The translations under genes were made by a program, and so were the position numbers. This document shows positions 36,795 to 44,940 of a stretch of 53,927 nucleotides of DNA, piece after piece (position 1 is the first letter of the stretch; each line of letters starts with the position of its first letter). This DNA comes from UBA4656 sp002405525 (GTDB lineage: Bacteria > Pseudomonadota > Gammaproteobacteria > Xanthomonadales > Ahniellaceae): contig DAIMGT010000018.1 of the NCBI GenBank assembly GCA_036723735.1, forward strand, positions 1 to 53,927, written 5' to 3'. The notes beneath the pieces are model-generated. The model did not search any database. It saw nothing but the letters and a program-made list of their open reading frames with translations, and was not told the origin of the DNA.

Positions 36795-36814
36795 GCTGGT
36801 ACGGCGCTGGTACG
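36795..36814. repeat. Left arm-type repeat (two GCTGGTACG units)
   Basis: GCTGGTACG at 36795-36803 and 36806-36814, an 11-nt period, just before the integrase gene. The same pair, with the same period, lies at the other end of the element (45662-45681). Candidate integrase or excisionase arm-binding sites. Confidence 0.6.
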
Positions 36815-36827
36815 GGAACGGGGCGCG

Positions 36828-38090
36828 ATGAAAGCGAAGCTCACGCGGGCGATGGTCGACCGGGCGAAGCCCGAGGCGAAGCCGTACAAGATCCACGACG
36901 TGGAACTGCGCGGCCTGTTCCTGCGCGTGCAGCCGTCCGGGGTGAAGACCTACTACGTCGCCTTCGGCCGCAACCAGGACGCGCCCCTGGGCCGCTGGCC
37001 GGTGATGACGCTCGAACAGGCACGCGCCGAGGCCACTAAGGCGCTGGCCGAGGCGATCACACACGGCGCCCCGTTGAAGCACAAGGCGCGCCGCGAGCAA
37101 CGCGAACAGGCCGCCGGCGAGCGCATCGTGACGCTTGGCGACTTGATGAAGCATCGATACGAGCCGTGGGCGACCGCCGAACGCAAGGCCGGTGCCGCGA
37201 CGGTGCAGGCGATCAAGGCGCAGTTCGGCACCTGGTACGGCCGCAAGCTCGCCGACCTCACGCCCTGGAACCTGGAACGCTTCAAGGCCGATCGCCTGCG
37301 CGCCGGCGTGTCGCCCGTCACCGTGAACCGCGACGTGGTGCGGATCAAGGCCGTGATGAACAAGGCCGTGGAATGGGGCGTGCTGCCGGCCAACCCCTTC
37401 GCCAGCGTGAAGCGGGCGAAGGTCGAAGAGGATGGCCGCGTGCGCTACTTGAGTGCGGAAGAGGAAAAGCGGTTGCGCGCCGCACTCGCCGCGCGCGAGG
37501 CGAAGCGCCGCAAGGCGAGGGAGAGCGGCAACCGCTGGCGCGTGGAGCGCGACGAGGAACCGCTGCACGAATGGGCGCCCGCCGAGTTCACCGATCACTT
37601 GATGCCGCTGGTCCTGCTGGCGATCAACACCGGCGCCCGCCGCGGCGAACTGTTCGGGCTCACGTGGGCCGACGTCGACCTCGATGCGCGACGCATGACG
37701 GTGCGCGCGGCCACGGCCAAGGGCGCCCGCACCCGGCATATCCCGCTGAACGCCGAGGCGCACGACGTGCTCGAGCGCTGGCACGCGCAGCGCGATCCCG
37801 AGATGGCGCGCGTGTTCCCCGGTGCCGGTGGCGGGCAGATGACCAACATCAACAAGTCGTGGGCCGAACTGGTCGCCGCGGCCGACCTCGCCGACTTCCG
37901 CTACCACGACTGCCGCCACCACTTCGCGTCGCGCCTGGTAATGGCGGGCGTCGACCTGAACACCGTGCGCGAGTTGCTCGGGCACACGGACATCGCCATG
38001 ACGCTGCGCTACGCGCACCTGGCACCGGAGCACAAGGCCGCGGCCGTCGCCGCGCTCGATCAACCGAGGGCCGCCGGTCGCGGCCGATGA
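36828..38090 (+). CDS. int: Tyrosine recombinase / site-specific integrase (P4-type)
   Basis: 420 aa. N-terminal arm-binding domain of the DUF4102 type (AKLTRAMVDRAKPEAKPYKI, GRWPVMTLEQARAEA), a SAM-like core-binding domain, and the C-terminal catalytic domain. Catalytic residues: Arg in NTGARRGELFGL (about 270), His/Arg in YHDCRHHFASRL (about 357-363), and nucleophile Tyr in LRYAHLAPEHK (about 393). It lies 130 nt from attL and is transcribed into the element. Its target is the tRNA-Pro 3' end, shown by the duplicated 49-bp site. Confidence 0.93.
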   Translation: MKAKLTRAMVDRAKPEAKPYKIHDVELRGLFLRVQPSGVKTYYVAFGRNQDAPLGRWPVMTLEQARAEATKALAEAITHGAPLKHKARREQREQAAGERIVTLGDLMKHRYEPWATAERKAGAATVQAIKAQFGTWYGRKLADLTPWNLERFKADRLRAGVSPVTVNRDVVRIKAVMNKAVEWGVLPANPFASVKRAKVEEDGRVRYLSAEEEKRLRAALAAREAKRRKARESGNRWRVERDEEPLHEWAPAEFTDHLMPLVLLAINTGARRGELFGLTWADVDLDARRMTVRAATAKGARTRHIPLNAEAHDVLERWHAQRDPEMARVFPGAGGGQMTNINKSWAELVAAADLADFRYHDCRHHFASRLVMAGVDLNTVRELLGHTDIAMTLRYAHLAPEHKAAAVAALDQPRAAGRGR

Positions 38091-38156
38091 AGCGGCGCCG
38101 CCGGTGCGCGAACACCGGCGACGCCTACCACCACCAGCCCGCAGGAGGGCATGACG

Positions 38157-38612
38157 ATGGCTAGCAGGAAGGGTAGAGGGTTTCCGACACCGGATGCACC
38201 GGACGGCTTCGCATACGCGGTCGGCGAGAGCGGCGCCCCGGAACTGACCCCGATCGAGGACGTGGTCGCGATCCCGGTCCTCGACACGGTGGCGAACGAG
38301 CGCGGCGACGGGTCCTACATGACCCCGCTCGGGCTCGCGCAGTTGTACGCGCGCGAACCTGCGCGCAGACCGGCCCGTGTCCTCGCGGTGCTGCCGCCTG
38401 GCACGCGCCGGCACCCGGCGTTCCCCAATGACCCGCCGTGCCGGTTCGCCTGGGTCGAGTTTCAGGAAGCCGGCGGGCGCAAGGCCGGTTGTGTGCTCCG
38501 CGACGATCGCGACGCCGCGTCGCCGTGGTGGGCGGCGCTACCTGCCGCCGATCGCGCGGCGTTGCTGGCAGCGGTCGACGATCCCGCGGCAAGTCGCGGG
38601 CGGCTGGTGTGA
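38157..38612 (+). CDS. Element-encoded protein of unknown function
   Basis: 151 aa. ATG 38157 has AGGAGG at 8 nt (ATG 38151 would be too close). Acidic and without recognised domain: SGAPELTPIEDVVAIPVLDT, SYMTPLGLAQLYAREPA, FAWVEFQEAGGRKAGCVLRD, SPWWAALPAADRAALLAAV. It overlaps the next gene by GTGA, so the two are coupled. Confidence 0.6.
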   Translation: MASRKGRGFPTPDAPDGFAYAVGESGAPELTPIEDVVAIPVLDTVANERGDGSYMTPLGLAQLYAREPARRPARVLAVLPPGTRRHPAFPNDPPCRFAWVEFQEAGGRKAGCVLRDDRDAASPWWAALPAADRAALLAAVDDPAASRGRLV

Positions 38613-39478
38613 CTGGAAAACGGAAGCCGGCTGCGCGCACGCGCGCAGCCCGCGCCGTGGCGCCGCTGCCGCCTTGGGTGGAGGCGGCAGCGGCGTCATT
38701 GCGCGAATACGGCGAAGAGCCGCCCATGGCGATCGTGGGCCCGTTCCCGAAGAATGACCCACAGGTGGCCGCGGATGCGCTGGGACTGTGGGAGCTTGTG
38801 GCGCGTGCTTTGCGTGATGCGGGTGTGTCGTTCGACCTCGACCAGGAAGGCGGATGGGCAGGCTATGTGATGCGTGAGGCGATCGGTGCAGCGGCGATCC
38901 CGTTTGTGGCCCGCACGGCGAGGAAAACGGACTCCGCGCGCACGGTCGAGGAGCGTCGGGAACATGCCGCGAAGCAAGCGGCGTCGCTGCGCGCCGCTGC
39001 GGACCTGATGGAAATGCGATCCGACTGGGAGTTGGACCCCGATTCGCTCGGGTTCGAATTGTCCTTAACGATGAGCCGCGGGATCACTGACACGCTGCGC
39101 GAGGCAGTCAACGAAAGCGACGACCACCGGCGGCGCTGGGGCGCAGTCGGTGCACCGGCCCTGTTCAAGCTATCCAGCACGCTCGCGCGGCGGCTGCCGC
39201 AATTCCTGCGCGCGGCAGCCGACGCCGCGGAAGCCTGGGGGAAGCTGAAGCCCAAGGCGCCGCAGCCGACGCGCGCCGGAGCGCGTCGAATCTACCTGCT
39301 GCGATACTTGTGGGAGCGTTTCGCTTTGGACTCCGATCCCGGCCCGCTGACTCCGATCGCGGATGAGCTGGCGTGGCGTCTGGCTTCGCTGCTTGCACCG
39401 TCGGCCGATGGTGGGCAGGCGCTCGGCGACGCCAAGAAGATGATCCGTCAATGGAAAAACTCGGCGCGGCGATCCTGA
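38609..39478 (+). CDS. Element-encoded protein of unknown function, Ala-rich
   Basis: 289 aa from GTG 38609, overlapping the previous stop. Basic N-terminus (TGKRKPAARTRAARAVAP), then helical, Ala/Arg-rich sequence (EHAAKQAASLRAAADLMEM, RLPQFLRAAADAAEAWGKL) and a C-terminal block LRYLWERFALDSDPGPLTPIA ending KKMIRQWKNSARRS. The end region resembles the variable hypothetical proteins found beside AlpA in proteobacterial islands. No enzymatic motif seen. Confidence 0.6.
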   Translation: MTGKRKPAARTRAARAVAPLPPWVEAAAASLREYGEEPPMAIVGPFPKNDPQVAADALGLWELVARALRDAGVSFDLDQEGGWAGYVMREAIGAAAIPFVARTARKTDSARTVEERREHAAKQAASLRAAADLMEMRSDWELDPDSLGFELSLTMSRGITDTLREAVNESDDHRRRWGAVGAPALFKLSSTLARRLPQFLRAAADAAEAWGKLKPKAPQPTRAGARRIYLLRYLWERFALDSDPGPLTPIADELAWRLASLLAPSADGGQALGDAKKMIRQWKNSARRS

Positions 39479-39545
39479 TTTTCTCCCTGTTATGGCCGCA
39501 CTCGCGGCTGCAATCTGCTGGCGCAACCTCACGGGAGCCAGTCAG

Positions 39546-39764
39546 ATGCAACGGAAGAAAACCGCAGAGGCGCCGCCGCACAAGGCCCCGCCGCAACCGC
39601 TGAGCTACACCGTCGAAAGCCTTTCGGCCGCGACCGGTGTGCCGCGCGCTTCAATCTACGTCGCCATGGCGAACGGGCACCTTCGATCCTTCAAGATCGG
39701 GAAGCGCCGCCTGTTCAAGGCTGAAGCCGTTCGCGCGTGGCTCGACAGCCACGACCAGGGCTGA
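39546..39764 (+). CDS. AlpA/excisionase-like helix-turn-helix protein
   Basis: 72 aa. Basic N-terminal tail, then a winged HTH of the MerR/excisionase type: YTVESLSAATGVPRASIYVA, NGHLRSFKIGKRRLFKAEAV, RAWLDSHDQG. In P4-like islands AlpA activates excision and element genes. The position between the integrase and the RepA-like gene fits a recombination directionality factor or transcription switch. ATG 39546 was chosen; an upstream in-frame ATG at 39492 has no family support. Confidence 0.78.
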   Translation: MQRKKTAEAPPHKAPPQPLSYTVESLSAATGVPRASIYVAMANGHLRSFKIGKRRLFKAEAVRAWLDSHDQG

Positions 39765-39766
39765 CC

Positions 39767-40036
39767 ATGCGCAAGCCCTACGACTTCAGCAACCCGCCGC
39801 AGTGGGCGTCGGAGGCCGACGTGCTGGAATCCATGCGCGGACTGTGGGAGGAGGCATTTGTTGCAGACGCTGCTCGGATGTGGTTTGCGCGACGTGCAAA
39901 CGCCACAGCCGACGGCCGCGAGCGTACTGCCCAGCTACTCCTGACGGTCGCGCATGCATGTCGGCATGCTGCCAACATGATTCAGTCGCGCGAGACGACT
40001 GTGGCCGACGCACACACGGCCGGCCGGAGACGGTGA
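39767..40036 (+). CDS. Small element protein of unknown function
   Basis: 89 aa, starting 2 nt after the HTH gene (TGACCATG). Sequence MRKPYDFSNPPQWASEADVL, then LWEEAFVADAARMWFARRAN and ERTAQLLLTVAHACRHAANM: helical and mildly basic. No domain recognised. It ends 1 nt before the TTG start of the RepA-like gene, so it is part of the replication operon. Confidence 0.6.
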   Translation: MRKPYDFSNPPQWASEADVLESMRGLWEEAFVADAARMWFARRANATADGRERTAQLLLTVAHACRHAANMIQSRETTVADAHTAGRRR

Positions 40037-40037
40037 C

Positions 40038-41261
40038 TTGAGCGCTCCATCCGCGGCGGTCGATATCGACCTGAGCGCCGCAGTCCAGCAGATCACGTCG
40101 GGCGCAGTGCGGGAAGTCGTCGTCGCGCCTGGCGTTGCGCTGGTGAGCGATCGAGGCCGGGGCTATCGGTTGCGCGTGACGCCGCGCACGGCGGCCGCCG
40201 CGATCGTCGCACCGCCGCCGATGGTGCTGCGCCCTGTGGGCGAGCTGATCCGCGAGCCGAAGCCCACGGAGTGGCTTGTGCGCGGGTGGATCGAGCGCGG
40301 CGCGTTCTGCATGCTGAACGGCGCGCCCGCTTCCGGGAAGTCGTTCATCGCGGCGAGCATGGCCGCGAGCATCGCATCGGGCGTGTGCACCTGGTTCGAT
40401 TGCCCAACGCGCCGCGGTCCCGTGATCTACCTCGCGGGCGAAGGGCATCGCGGGATGGCGCGTCGCTTGCGCGCGTGGTCCGACCATCACGGCATCGACT
40501 TGGCCGGTGCTCCCCTATTCGTGAGCGATCGTGCCTTCCCGATGGATCAGGCCGTCGACGCGCACACGGCGGGCGAGGTGATCCAGGCAGCGGCAGACCA
40601 GTGCGGTATGTCGCCCGAGCTGATCGTGCTCGATACCGTGGCGCGTCACTTCGGCGGCGATGAGAACAGCAGCCAAGAGGTCGGGGCACTGATCGCGCAC
40701 GCGGCCGAGATGGGGGCGCGGTGGGGTGCTGCCGTGTTGCTGGTACACCATTCCGGCCACACGGCAGGGGATCGGGCACGTGGTTCCTCGGCGTTCCGTG
40801 CGGCTGCCGATGCCGAGTATCTGGCCAAGCGCGAGGGCGAGACCGGCCGCATCACGCTGCGCTGCATGAAGGCGAAAGACCACGACGAGCCCCAGCCGCT
40901 CGCGTTCGAACTCCTCGGCTATGCACTGCCCTGGCTGCGCGATGACGGCGAGCCCGACACCAGCGCGATCCTGCGATTAGCGCAGGGCGGCGTGCCCGCT
41001 CCGGCCGAAACTGCCGGGCCGATGAAGCCGGCCGGTGCGAATCAGCGGCGCGCCCTGGAAGTCCTGCGCGCAATGCAGGACGAACAGCGCCGCACGCTCG
41101 AAGCATCGGGGTACGACGGGTCGCAGGCTGCCGTGTCGATGGTGCAGTGGCGTGAGCGTTGTGGCCTGGAGCGCAACCGCTGGAACGAGACCATCAAGGG
41201 TCTGCAGGACCGCCACGCCATCGTGATCGACGGCCCCCACGTCCGGGCGAGCGAGCCATGA
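40038..41261 (+). CDS. RepA-like AAA ATPase (replicative helicase)
   Basis: 407 aa from TTG 40038 with GGAGA upstream. N-terminal 60 residues unknown, then the RecA-fold hexameric helicase core of the RSF1010 RepA class: Walker A LNGAPASGKSF (Lys about 101), VIYLAGEGHRGMARRLRAW, Walker B ELIVLDTVARHFGGDENSS, and VLLVHHSGHTAGDRARGSSAFRAAAD. The C-terminal 90 residues look like a winged-helix DNA-binding module (VSMVQWRERCGLERNRWNET). It likely unwinds DNA at the repeat cluster directly behind it (41267-41396) when the element replicates. Confidence 0.85.
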   Translation: MSAPSAAVDIDLSAAVQQITSGAVREVVVAPGVALVSDRGRGYRLRVTPRTAAAAIVAPPPMVLRPVGELIREPKPTEWLVRGWIERGAFCMLNGAPASGKSFIAASMAASIASGVCTWFDCPTRRGPVIYLAGEGHRGMARRLRAWSDHHGIDLAGAPLFVSDRAFPMDQAVDAHTAGEVIQAAADQCGMSPELIVLDTVARHFGGDENSSQEVGALIAHAAEMGARWGAAVLLVHHSGHTAGDRARGSSAFRAAADAEYLAKREGETGRITLRCMKAKDHDEPQPLAFELLGYALPWLRDDGEPDTSAILRLAQGGVPAPAETAGPMKPAGANQRRALEVLRAMQDEQRRTLEASGYDGSQAAVSMVQWRERCGLERNRWNETIKGLQDRHAIVIDGPHVRASEP

Positions 41262-41485
41262 TCGCGTCCGAATTCGGCCGGCCGAAAGCGTCCGAATCGT
41301 CCGAAGTGGCGACCCGTCCGGGCGTCCGAATCGTCCGGACTTCCTTTAGGAAGTCCGGACGTTCGGACGTTCGGACGCCGGGGCCGGCGGTTCGGACGGC
41401 GTGCATAGGTTCTTCCTGGGGCTTCGACGACTGCGGGTCGCAAGAGCCCGGATTCTGGGTAGGTAGCGGGGGCCTGGATCAGTGA
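41258..41485 (+). CDS. Weak ORF across the repeat cluster, probably not a protein gene
   Basis: 75 codons, ATGA overlap with the RepA-like gene and TGA overlapped by the GTG of the next gene, so the spacing is operon-like. The encoded sequence (EFGRPKASESSEVATRPGVR and onward) only mirrors the TCCGAA repeats and has no domain. I list it because both junctions are coupled; the DNA repeats are the better explanation. Confidence 0.3.
   Translation: MIASEFGRPKASESSEVATRPGVRIVRTSFRKSGRSDVRTPGPAVRTACIGSSWGFDDCGSQEPGFWVGSGGLDQ
41267..41396. repeat. Symmetrical repeat cluster, candidate origin of the element
   Basis: Four TCCGAA hexamers on the left (41267, 41291, 41300, 41325) and three inverted TTCGGA on the right (41362, 41370, 41391) frame a perfect 13-bp palindrome, CGTCCGGACTTCC (41332-41344) and GGAAGTCCGGACG (41349-41361), with a TTTA loop. 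It lies directly behind a RepA-like helicase gene, as iteron origins do. A strong hairpin terminator or a regulator-binding array is the alternative. Confidence 0.6.
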
Positions 41486-42144
41486 ACGGTTCAAGTGGCG
41501 GTTGCCGGGTGAATCCCGAGTCGGAATCCGCGCGCCGGCGGCGCGAGGCGGAGGCCGCCTTAACCTCGCCGCAAGTCCAGTTGCTGCCGACACCCGACCT
41601 TGGCGCTCTGCGGCTCGGCAAGCGCAGCACGCTGGCGCGCATCCTCGGCGTGAGCCCCGCGGCGGTCACCAAGGCGATCCGCACCGGCCGCATTCCGGCC
41701 CCTGGGCCGGATGGACTGCTCGACCTGCGCGCCGCCGTCCAGGCGTGGGCGCGGAACACCGACCCCGCCCGCGTGCGCGCCCGTGCGCTGCGCGACGTGA
41801 CCGCCACGCACGCGAAGCTCCGCGAGCGAATCGCCAACCTGGAGCGCGAAGTCGCCGCGCTGCGCGCCGCGCAAGTCGCTTCCTCGGCGTCCGAAATCGA
41901 ACGGGCACGCGCCGTTTCGTACCGGATGCAGGATGCCGCCGCCGGCGCGCTGGCGCGCTTCATGGACTGCGCTGTGGCCGGGATCGCGCGGGTGTGCGAG
42001 CGCCGGTCCGCTGTGGAGATTCGCAGCGCCGCCGAGTCGGGCGCGCTGGGGCGGTTGCTGGACCTGTACGTAAGGGATGCCGCCATCTTCGAATCGATCG
42101 CCGCGGCGGGGCGCGTCGGCAAGGCAGGGGAACCGCATGTCTGA
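41482..42144 (+). CDS. Nu1-like DNA-packaging protein (small terminase candidate)
   Basis: 220 aa from GTG 41482. An HTH stretch (LGKRSTLARILGVSPAAVTK, AIRTGRIPAPGPDGLLDL) is followed by a long charged coiled coil (HAKLRERIANLEREVAALRA) and a helical C-terminus (SYRMQDAAAGALARFMDCAV). HTH, then a Leu/Glu/Arg coiled coil, then a short helical region is the layout of Nu1-type small terminases, and the capsid gene lies 0.5 kb downstream. Sequence similarity is loose, so this is an inference from layout and context. It overlaps the next gene by 8 nt. Confidence 0.5.
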   Translation: MNGSSGGCRVNPESESARRRREAEAALTSPQVQLLPTPDLGALRLGKRSTLARILGVSPAAVTKAIRTGRIPAPGPDGLLDLRAAVQAWARNTDPARVRARALRDVTATHAKLRERIANLEREVAALRAAQVASSASEIERARAVSYRMQDAAAGALARFMDCAVAGIARVCERRSAVEIRSAAESGALGRLLDLYVRDAAIFESIAAAGRVGKAGEPHV

Positions 42145-42583
42145 CCACCTTGCATGGATCGCCGACGCCCTCGGCGCGCCGCGGCACGTCGTGACGGCGG
42201 CCGAGCACAACGGCGACCTGCTGGCGCTCGTATTCGCCGCGGGCGTGCGGCACCTGCGCGGGGCGGCCGACGGCGCGCCGCGGCTGGAAGATGATCGCGC
42301 CTGGCTGCCGGAACTGCTGGCCGCTGCACATGCGGTGATGGATGAAAACGAGATCACCGCGCGGACACTGCGCGATGCCGCGGAAAACCCCTTGCGGCCG
42401 GCAAGCGCGCGCCTGGCGCAGGTGCTGTCGACCATGGGCGGCGGGCGTGCGCCGGCGCCTGCCGTGCTCGGCAAGCTGCTGCGCAGTGTGGTCGGCATCG
42501 AGGCCGGCGGGCTCCGGCTCGAGCAAGTGTCCCAACGCGGAAACGTCGGGGTCTACGTCGTTTCGCCGGTGGAGGAGCAATAG
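42137..42583 (+). CDS. Element-encoded protein of unknown function, before capsid
   Basis: 148 aa, ATG 42137 inside the end of the Nu1-like gene. SDHLAWIADALGAPRHVVTA, then LAAAHAVMDENEITARTLRD, LRPASARLAQVLSTMGGG, and a C-terminal beta part LRLEQVSQRGNVGVYVVSPV. It might be a head-assembly or scaffold-like factor by position, but nothing in the sequence proves it. Confidence 0.55.
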   Translation: MSDHLAWIADALGAPRHVVTAAEHNGDLLALVFAAGVRHLRGAADGAPRLEDDRAWLPELLAAAHAVMDENEITARTLRDAAENPLRPASARLAQVLSTMGGGRAPAPAVLGKLLRSVVGIEAGGLRLEQVSQRGNVGVYVVSPVEEQ

Positions 42584-42649
42584 CAACTGCTCCCCTGCTC
42601 CCTGCACCGCGGGCACAGACTGGCGCCTCTCCACACGACCGGAGGCACC

Positions 42650-43708
42650 GTGAAAGACCTTGCGACACTGAACCGGATTTCCATCTGCGGCGCGATTTCC
42701 GCGTGCATGGGTGGGCCGAATGAAGAGCCCGGCACGCTCGGGCGCAGTTTCGAGCGCGAAGTGAGCGACTCGCTCGCGAAGATCCACGGCGAGACGATCA
42801 ACGACCGCGGTTTTCGCCTGCCGGGCGAATACTTCGCGGCGTGTAACACTCGCGATCTATCGGTCGGCGGCGCCGATACCGGGAAATACCTGGTCGGCAC
42901 CGAAAACGCGGTCGGCCTCACGATCGAGGGCCGGAAGCCGCGGTCGTTGGTGGGGCGATTCGGTGCAACGGTGATCCGACCCGACGGTGCGCTCACGATT
43001 CCGCGCGTGACGGCCGCGCCCGATGCCGTGTGGCTCGGAACCGAAGAGGCGGGCACCACGCCGAACGATGAAACCTTCGGGCAGATCGCGATCCGCCCCT
43101 ACGCGGTTTCGGCGGCGGTTCGGCTCACGCAGCAAATGGCGCGCATGGGCGGTCCGGTGCGCGACGCGGTGATCGTCCGACTGCTGACCAATCGCCTCAC
43201 GGAGGCGCTGGACCGCGTGATTTTCAACGGCACCGGCGCCGGCGGCCAGCCGCTGGGCATTGTGAACACCAGCGGCACGAACGCAGTTTCGGGCACCTCG
43301 CTTGCGCTGGCGGGGTTGGTCCAGGGCCAAAGCGCGGTGGCGCTGTCGGAAGTCCTCGCGGCGATGCCGGGCACGACCGGATACGCGGCGCATCCTGGGG
43401 TCGCGGAAACGCTGATGCAGCGGCAGAAGTTCGCCGGCGCGAGCGTCGCACTGTGGGAGGGCGAGCTATCCGACGGGAGGCTCGCCGGCGCGCAGGCACT
43501 GGCGACGACGGCGCTGCCAACCGGGCGCCTGGTGTTCGCGGACTGGTCCCATCTCGGCGTGGCGGAGTACGACGCCGGCGCGGTCGAGATCATGGTCGAC
43601 CCGTTCACGAACTTCCGAGACGGCCGCGTCACGGTTCGCGCTTTCGCGCGATTCGACGTGTTCCTGCGCGAGCTGTCCGCGTTCTCCATCTACTCCAATG
43701 TGAGCTGA
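42650..43708 (+). CDS. HK97-family major capsid protein
   Basis: 352 aa from GTG 42650 with GGAGG 4 nt upstream. It has the order of HK97-type capsid proteins: LGRSFEREVSDSLAKIHGE at the N-terminus, then LVGRFGATVIRPDGALTIPR, DETFGQIAIRPYAVSAAVRL, the helical spine LTEALDRVIFNGTGAGGQPL and NTSGTNAV, and a C-terminal domain ending VEIMVDPFTNFRDGRVTVRA. The N-terminus resembles the capsid half of protease-capsid fusions; no prohead protease is encoded nearby. The shell could package the element, with a helper supplying portal and large terminase. Confidence 0.85.
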   Translation: MKDLATLNRISICGAISACMGGPNEEPGTLGRSFEREVSDSLAKIHGETINDRGFRLPGEYFAACNTRDLSVGGADTGKYLVGTENAVGLTIEGRKPRSLVGRFGATVIRPDGALTIPRVTAAPDAVWLGTEEAGTTPNDETFGQIAIRPYAVSAAVRLTQQMARMGGPVRDAVIVRLLTNRLTEALDRVIFNGTGAGGQPLGIVNTSGTNAVSGTSLALAGLVQGQSAVALSEVLAAMPGTTGYAAHPGVAETLMQRQKFAGASVALWEGELSDGRLAGAQALATTALPTGRLVFADWSHLGVAEYDAGAVEIMVDPFTNFRDGRVTVRAFARFDVFLRELSAFSIYSNVS

Positions 43709-43712
43709 CCCC

Positions 43713-44117
43713 ATGACCCTAAAGACCTCGATGTACAGCCAACCGCATCTCACCTCGCAACTCGACGTCGATCGATGGTGGGCCAAGAAGCCGCCGGTCC
43801 GCATCCGCGCCGTCCGTGCATTCCAGATGGTGGTTCGCAACAGCCACGAGATCACCGAACGCTATCAGGTGCCACCGGGCGTGGTGCTCGACGTCAATCC
43901 GTTGATGGCGCAGGAGCTGGTCGACAGTTCCAAAGCGGAGATCGTCAACCATCTCACGCCGTTGACCGATCGCCAGCCCGGAGCCGATCCCTTCGGCTGG
44001 GAAGAGCACTGCAAGCGCGTGGCCGCGGAGCGCGCGAGCCACCAGGCGCCGCACGGCGCGCAGGCGATCCTGGCCGCGCTGGCGCACGCCGTGAACCAGC
44101 CGCAGGTCCGCAAGTAA
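43713..44117 (+). CDS. Element-encoded protein of unknown function, behind capsid
   Basis: 134 aa, 4 nt after the capsid stop and surely cotranscribed. SQLDVDRWWAKKPPVRIRAV, RAFQMVVRNSHEITERYQVP, VVLDVNPLMAQELVDSSKAE, GWEEHCKRVAAERASHQAPH. No domain recognised; a head-completion or decoration role would fit the position only. Confidence 0.6.
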   Translation: MTLKTSMYSQPHLTSQLDVDRWWAKKPPVRIRAVRAFQMVVRNSHEITERYQVPPGVVLDVNPLMAQELVDSSKAEIVNHLTPLTDRQPGADPFGWEEHCKRVAAERASHQAPHGAQAILAALAHAVNQPQVRK

Positions 44118-44285
44118 CTTGGGTGGACGCCAGCGCCGGGCGCCCTTCGGGGATGACGGCGACGGGTCGGGCGGCGCCCGGTGCCAAAGCCGCCGATTGT
44201 CGGCCCGTGCACGGCGGGCCTGGGCGTCTTGCCGGAGGCCTGGGATACCGTGTCCGGCCTGGCTGTGCCGGCCTGCTACAGCCTG

Positions 44286-44315
44286 GGGGCGCCGGAGCGA
44301 TCCGGCGCCCCTTTT
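44286..44315 (+). terminator. Strong intrinsic terminator inside the element
   Basis: An 11-bp perfect stem, GGGGCGCCGGA (44286-44296) with TCCGGCGCCCC (44301-44311), GCGA tetraloop, then TTTT. It ends the capsid transcript 22 nt before the GPZ-like gene, so that gene is reached only by readthrough. The surrounding 44118-44336 holds no gene that I can support. Confidence 0.85.
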
Positions 44316-44336
44316 GGTGCAGACCTCGGAGGAACC

Positions 44337-44933
44337 ATGAAGGTAACGATCGACACACGGCAACTCGATTCGCTGCGCAACCGGTTCAAGAAGGCCGGCG
44401 GGCAGTGGGAGCGCGAGCTGCAGCGCGCCGTCTCCAACGCCTCGCGCGCGACGCTGACGGAAGCGAAGCGCGAGATCGCCAGCGAGTATCAGGTGACACA
44501 GCGCAGAATTGCGCAGGGCCTGCGCTACGAGCGCGGCAAGTCGCGCCTAGGGTTTGTCATCATCGGAAGGAACAAGCCGATCCGCTTGCGTGAGTACGGT
44601 GGACGCGCCACCAAGGCCGGCGTCTCGATCGCGGTCCGCCGGGGAAAGCGCAAGGTGATTCGGAGCGGCTTCGCGGGAGCGCGCGCTCGCGGTGACCAGG
44701 GAGGTGGCGGACAGGAACTATGGGTGCGCACCGGAGAGGCGCCCCGCCGCGTCAAGCGCGGGCGCAACAAGGGATTGACGAAAGAGCCGATCAAGCCGCT
44801 GGTGGGGCCGTCGGTTGCGAATCAGCTCGGCGACAAGCGCGTCCTTGGGCACCTGGAGCGATTCTTCCAGACGAAGCTGTCGAACGATGCGAGTCGGCGG
44901 CTGGCGCGGCTGCTCAAGCGGGGTGGGGCTTGA
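44337..44933 (+). CDS. Prophage minor tail protein Z-like (GPZ family)
   Basis: 198 aa, ATG 44337 with GGAGG 4 nt upstream. Starts MKVTIDTRQLDSLRNRFKKA, then NASRATLTEAKREIASEYQV, RRIAQGLRYERGKSRLGFVI, and a very basic C-terminal half with RVKRGRNKGLTKEPIKPL. This matches the GPZ family, which completes the head-tail junction of lambda-like phages. A satellite that forms its own head would need such a connector to accept a helper tail. It is separated from the capsid operon by a strong terminator. Confidence 0.75.
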   Translation: MKVTIDTRQLDSLRNRFKKAGGQWERELQRAVSNASRATLTEAKREIASEYQVTQRRIAQGLRYERGKSRLGFVIIGRNKPIRLREYGGRATKAGVSIAVRRGKRKVIRSGFAGARARGDQGGGGQELWVRTGEAPRRVKRGRNKGLTKEPIKPLVGPSVANQLGDKRVLGHLERFFQTKLSNDASRRLARLLKRGGA

Positions 44934-44940
44934 GCCCGGT

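Noticed and set aside
44181..44336. Upstream extension of the GPZ-like gene
   Set aside because: The extra residues lie across a perfect terminator hairpin and the family N-terminus begins at 44337, which has its own GGAGG.
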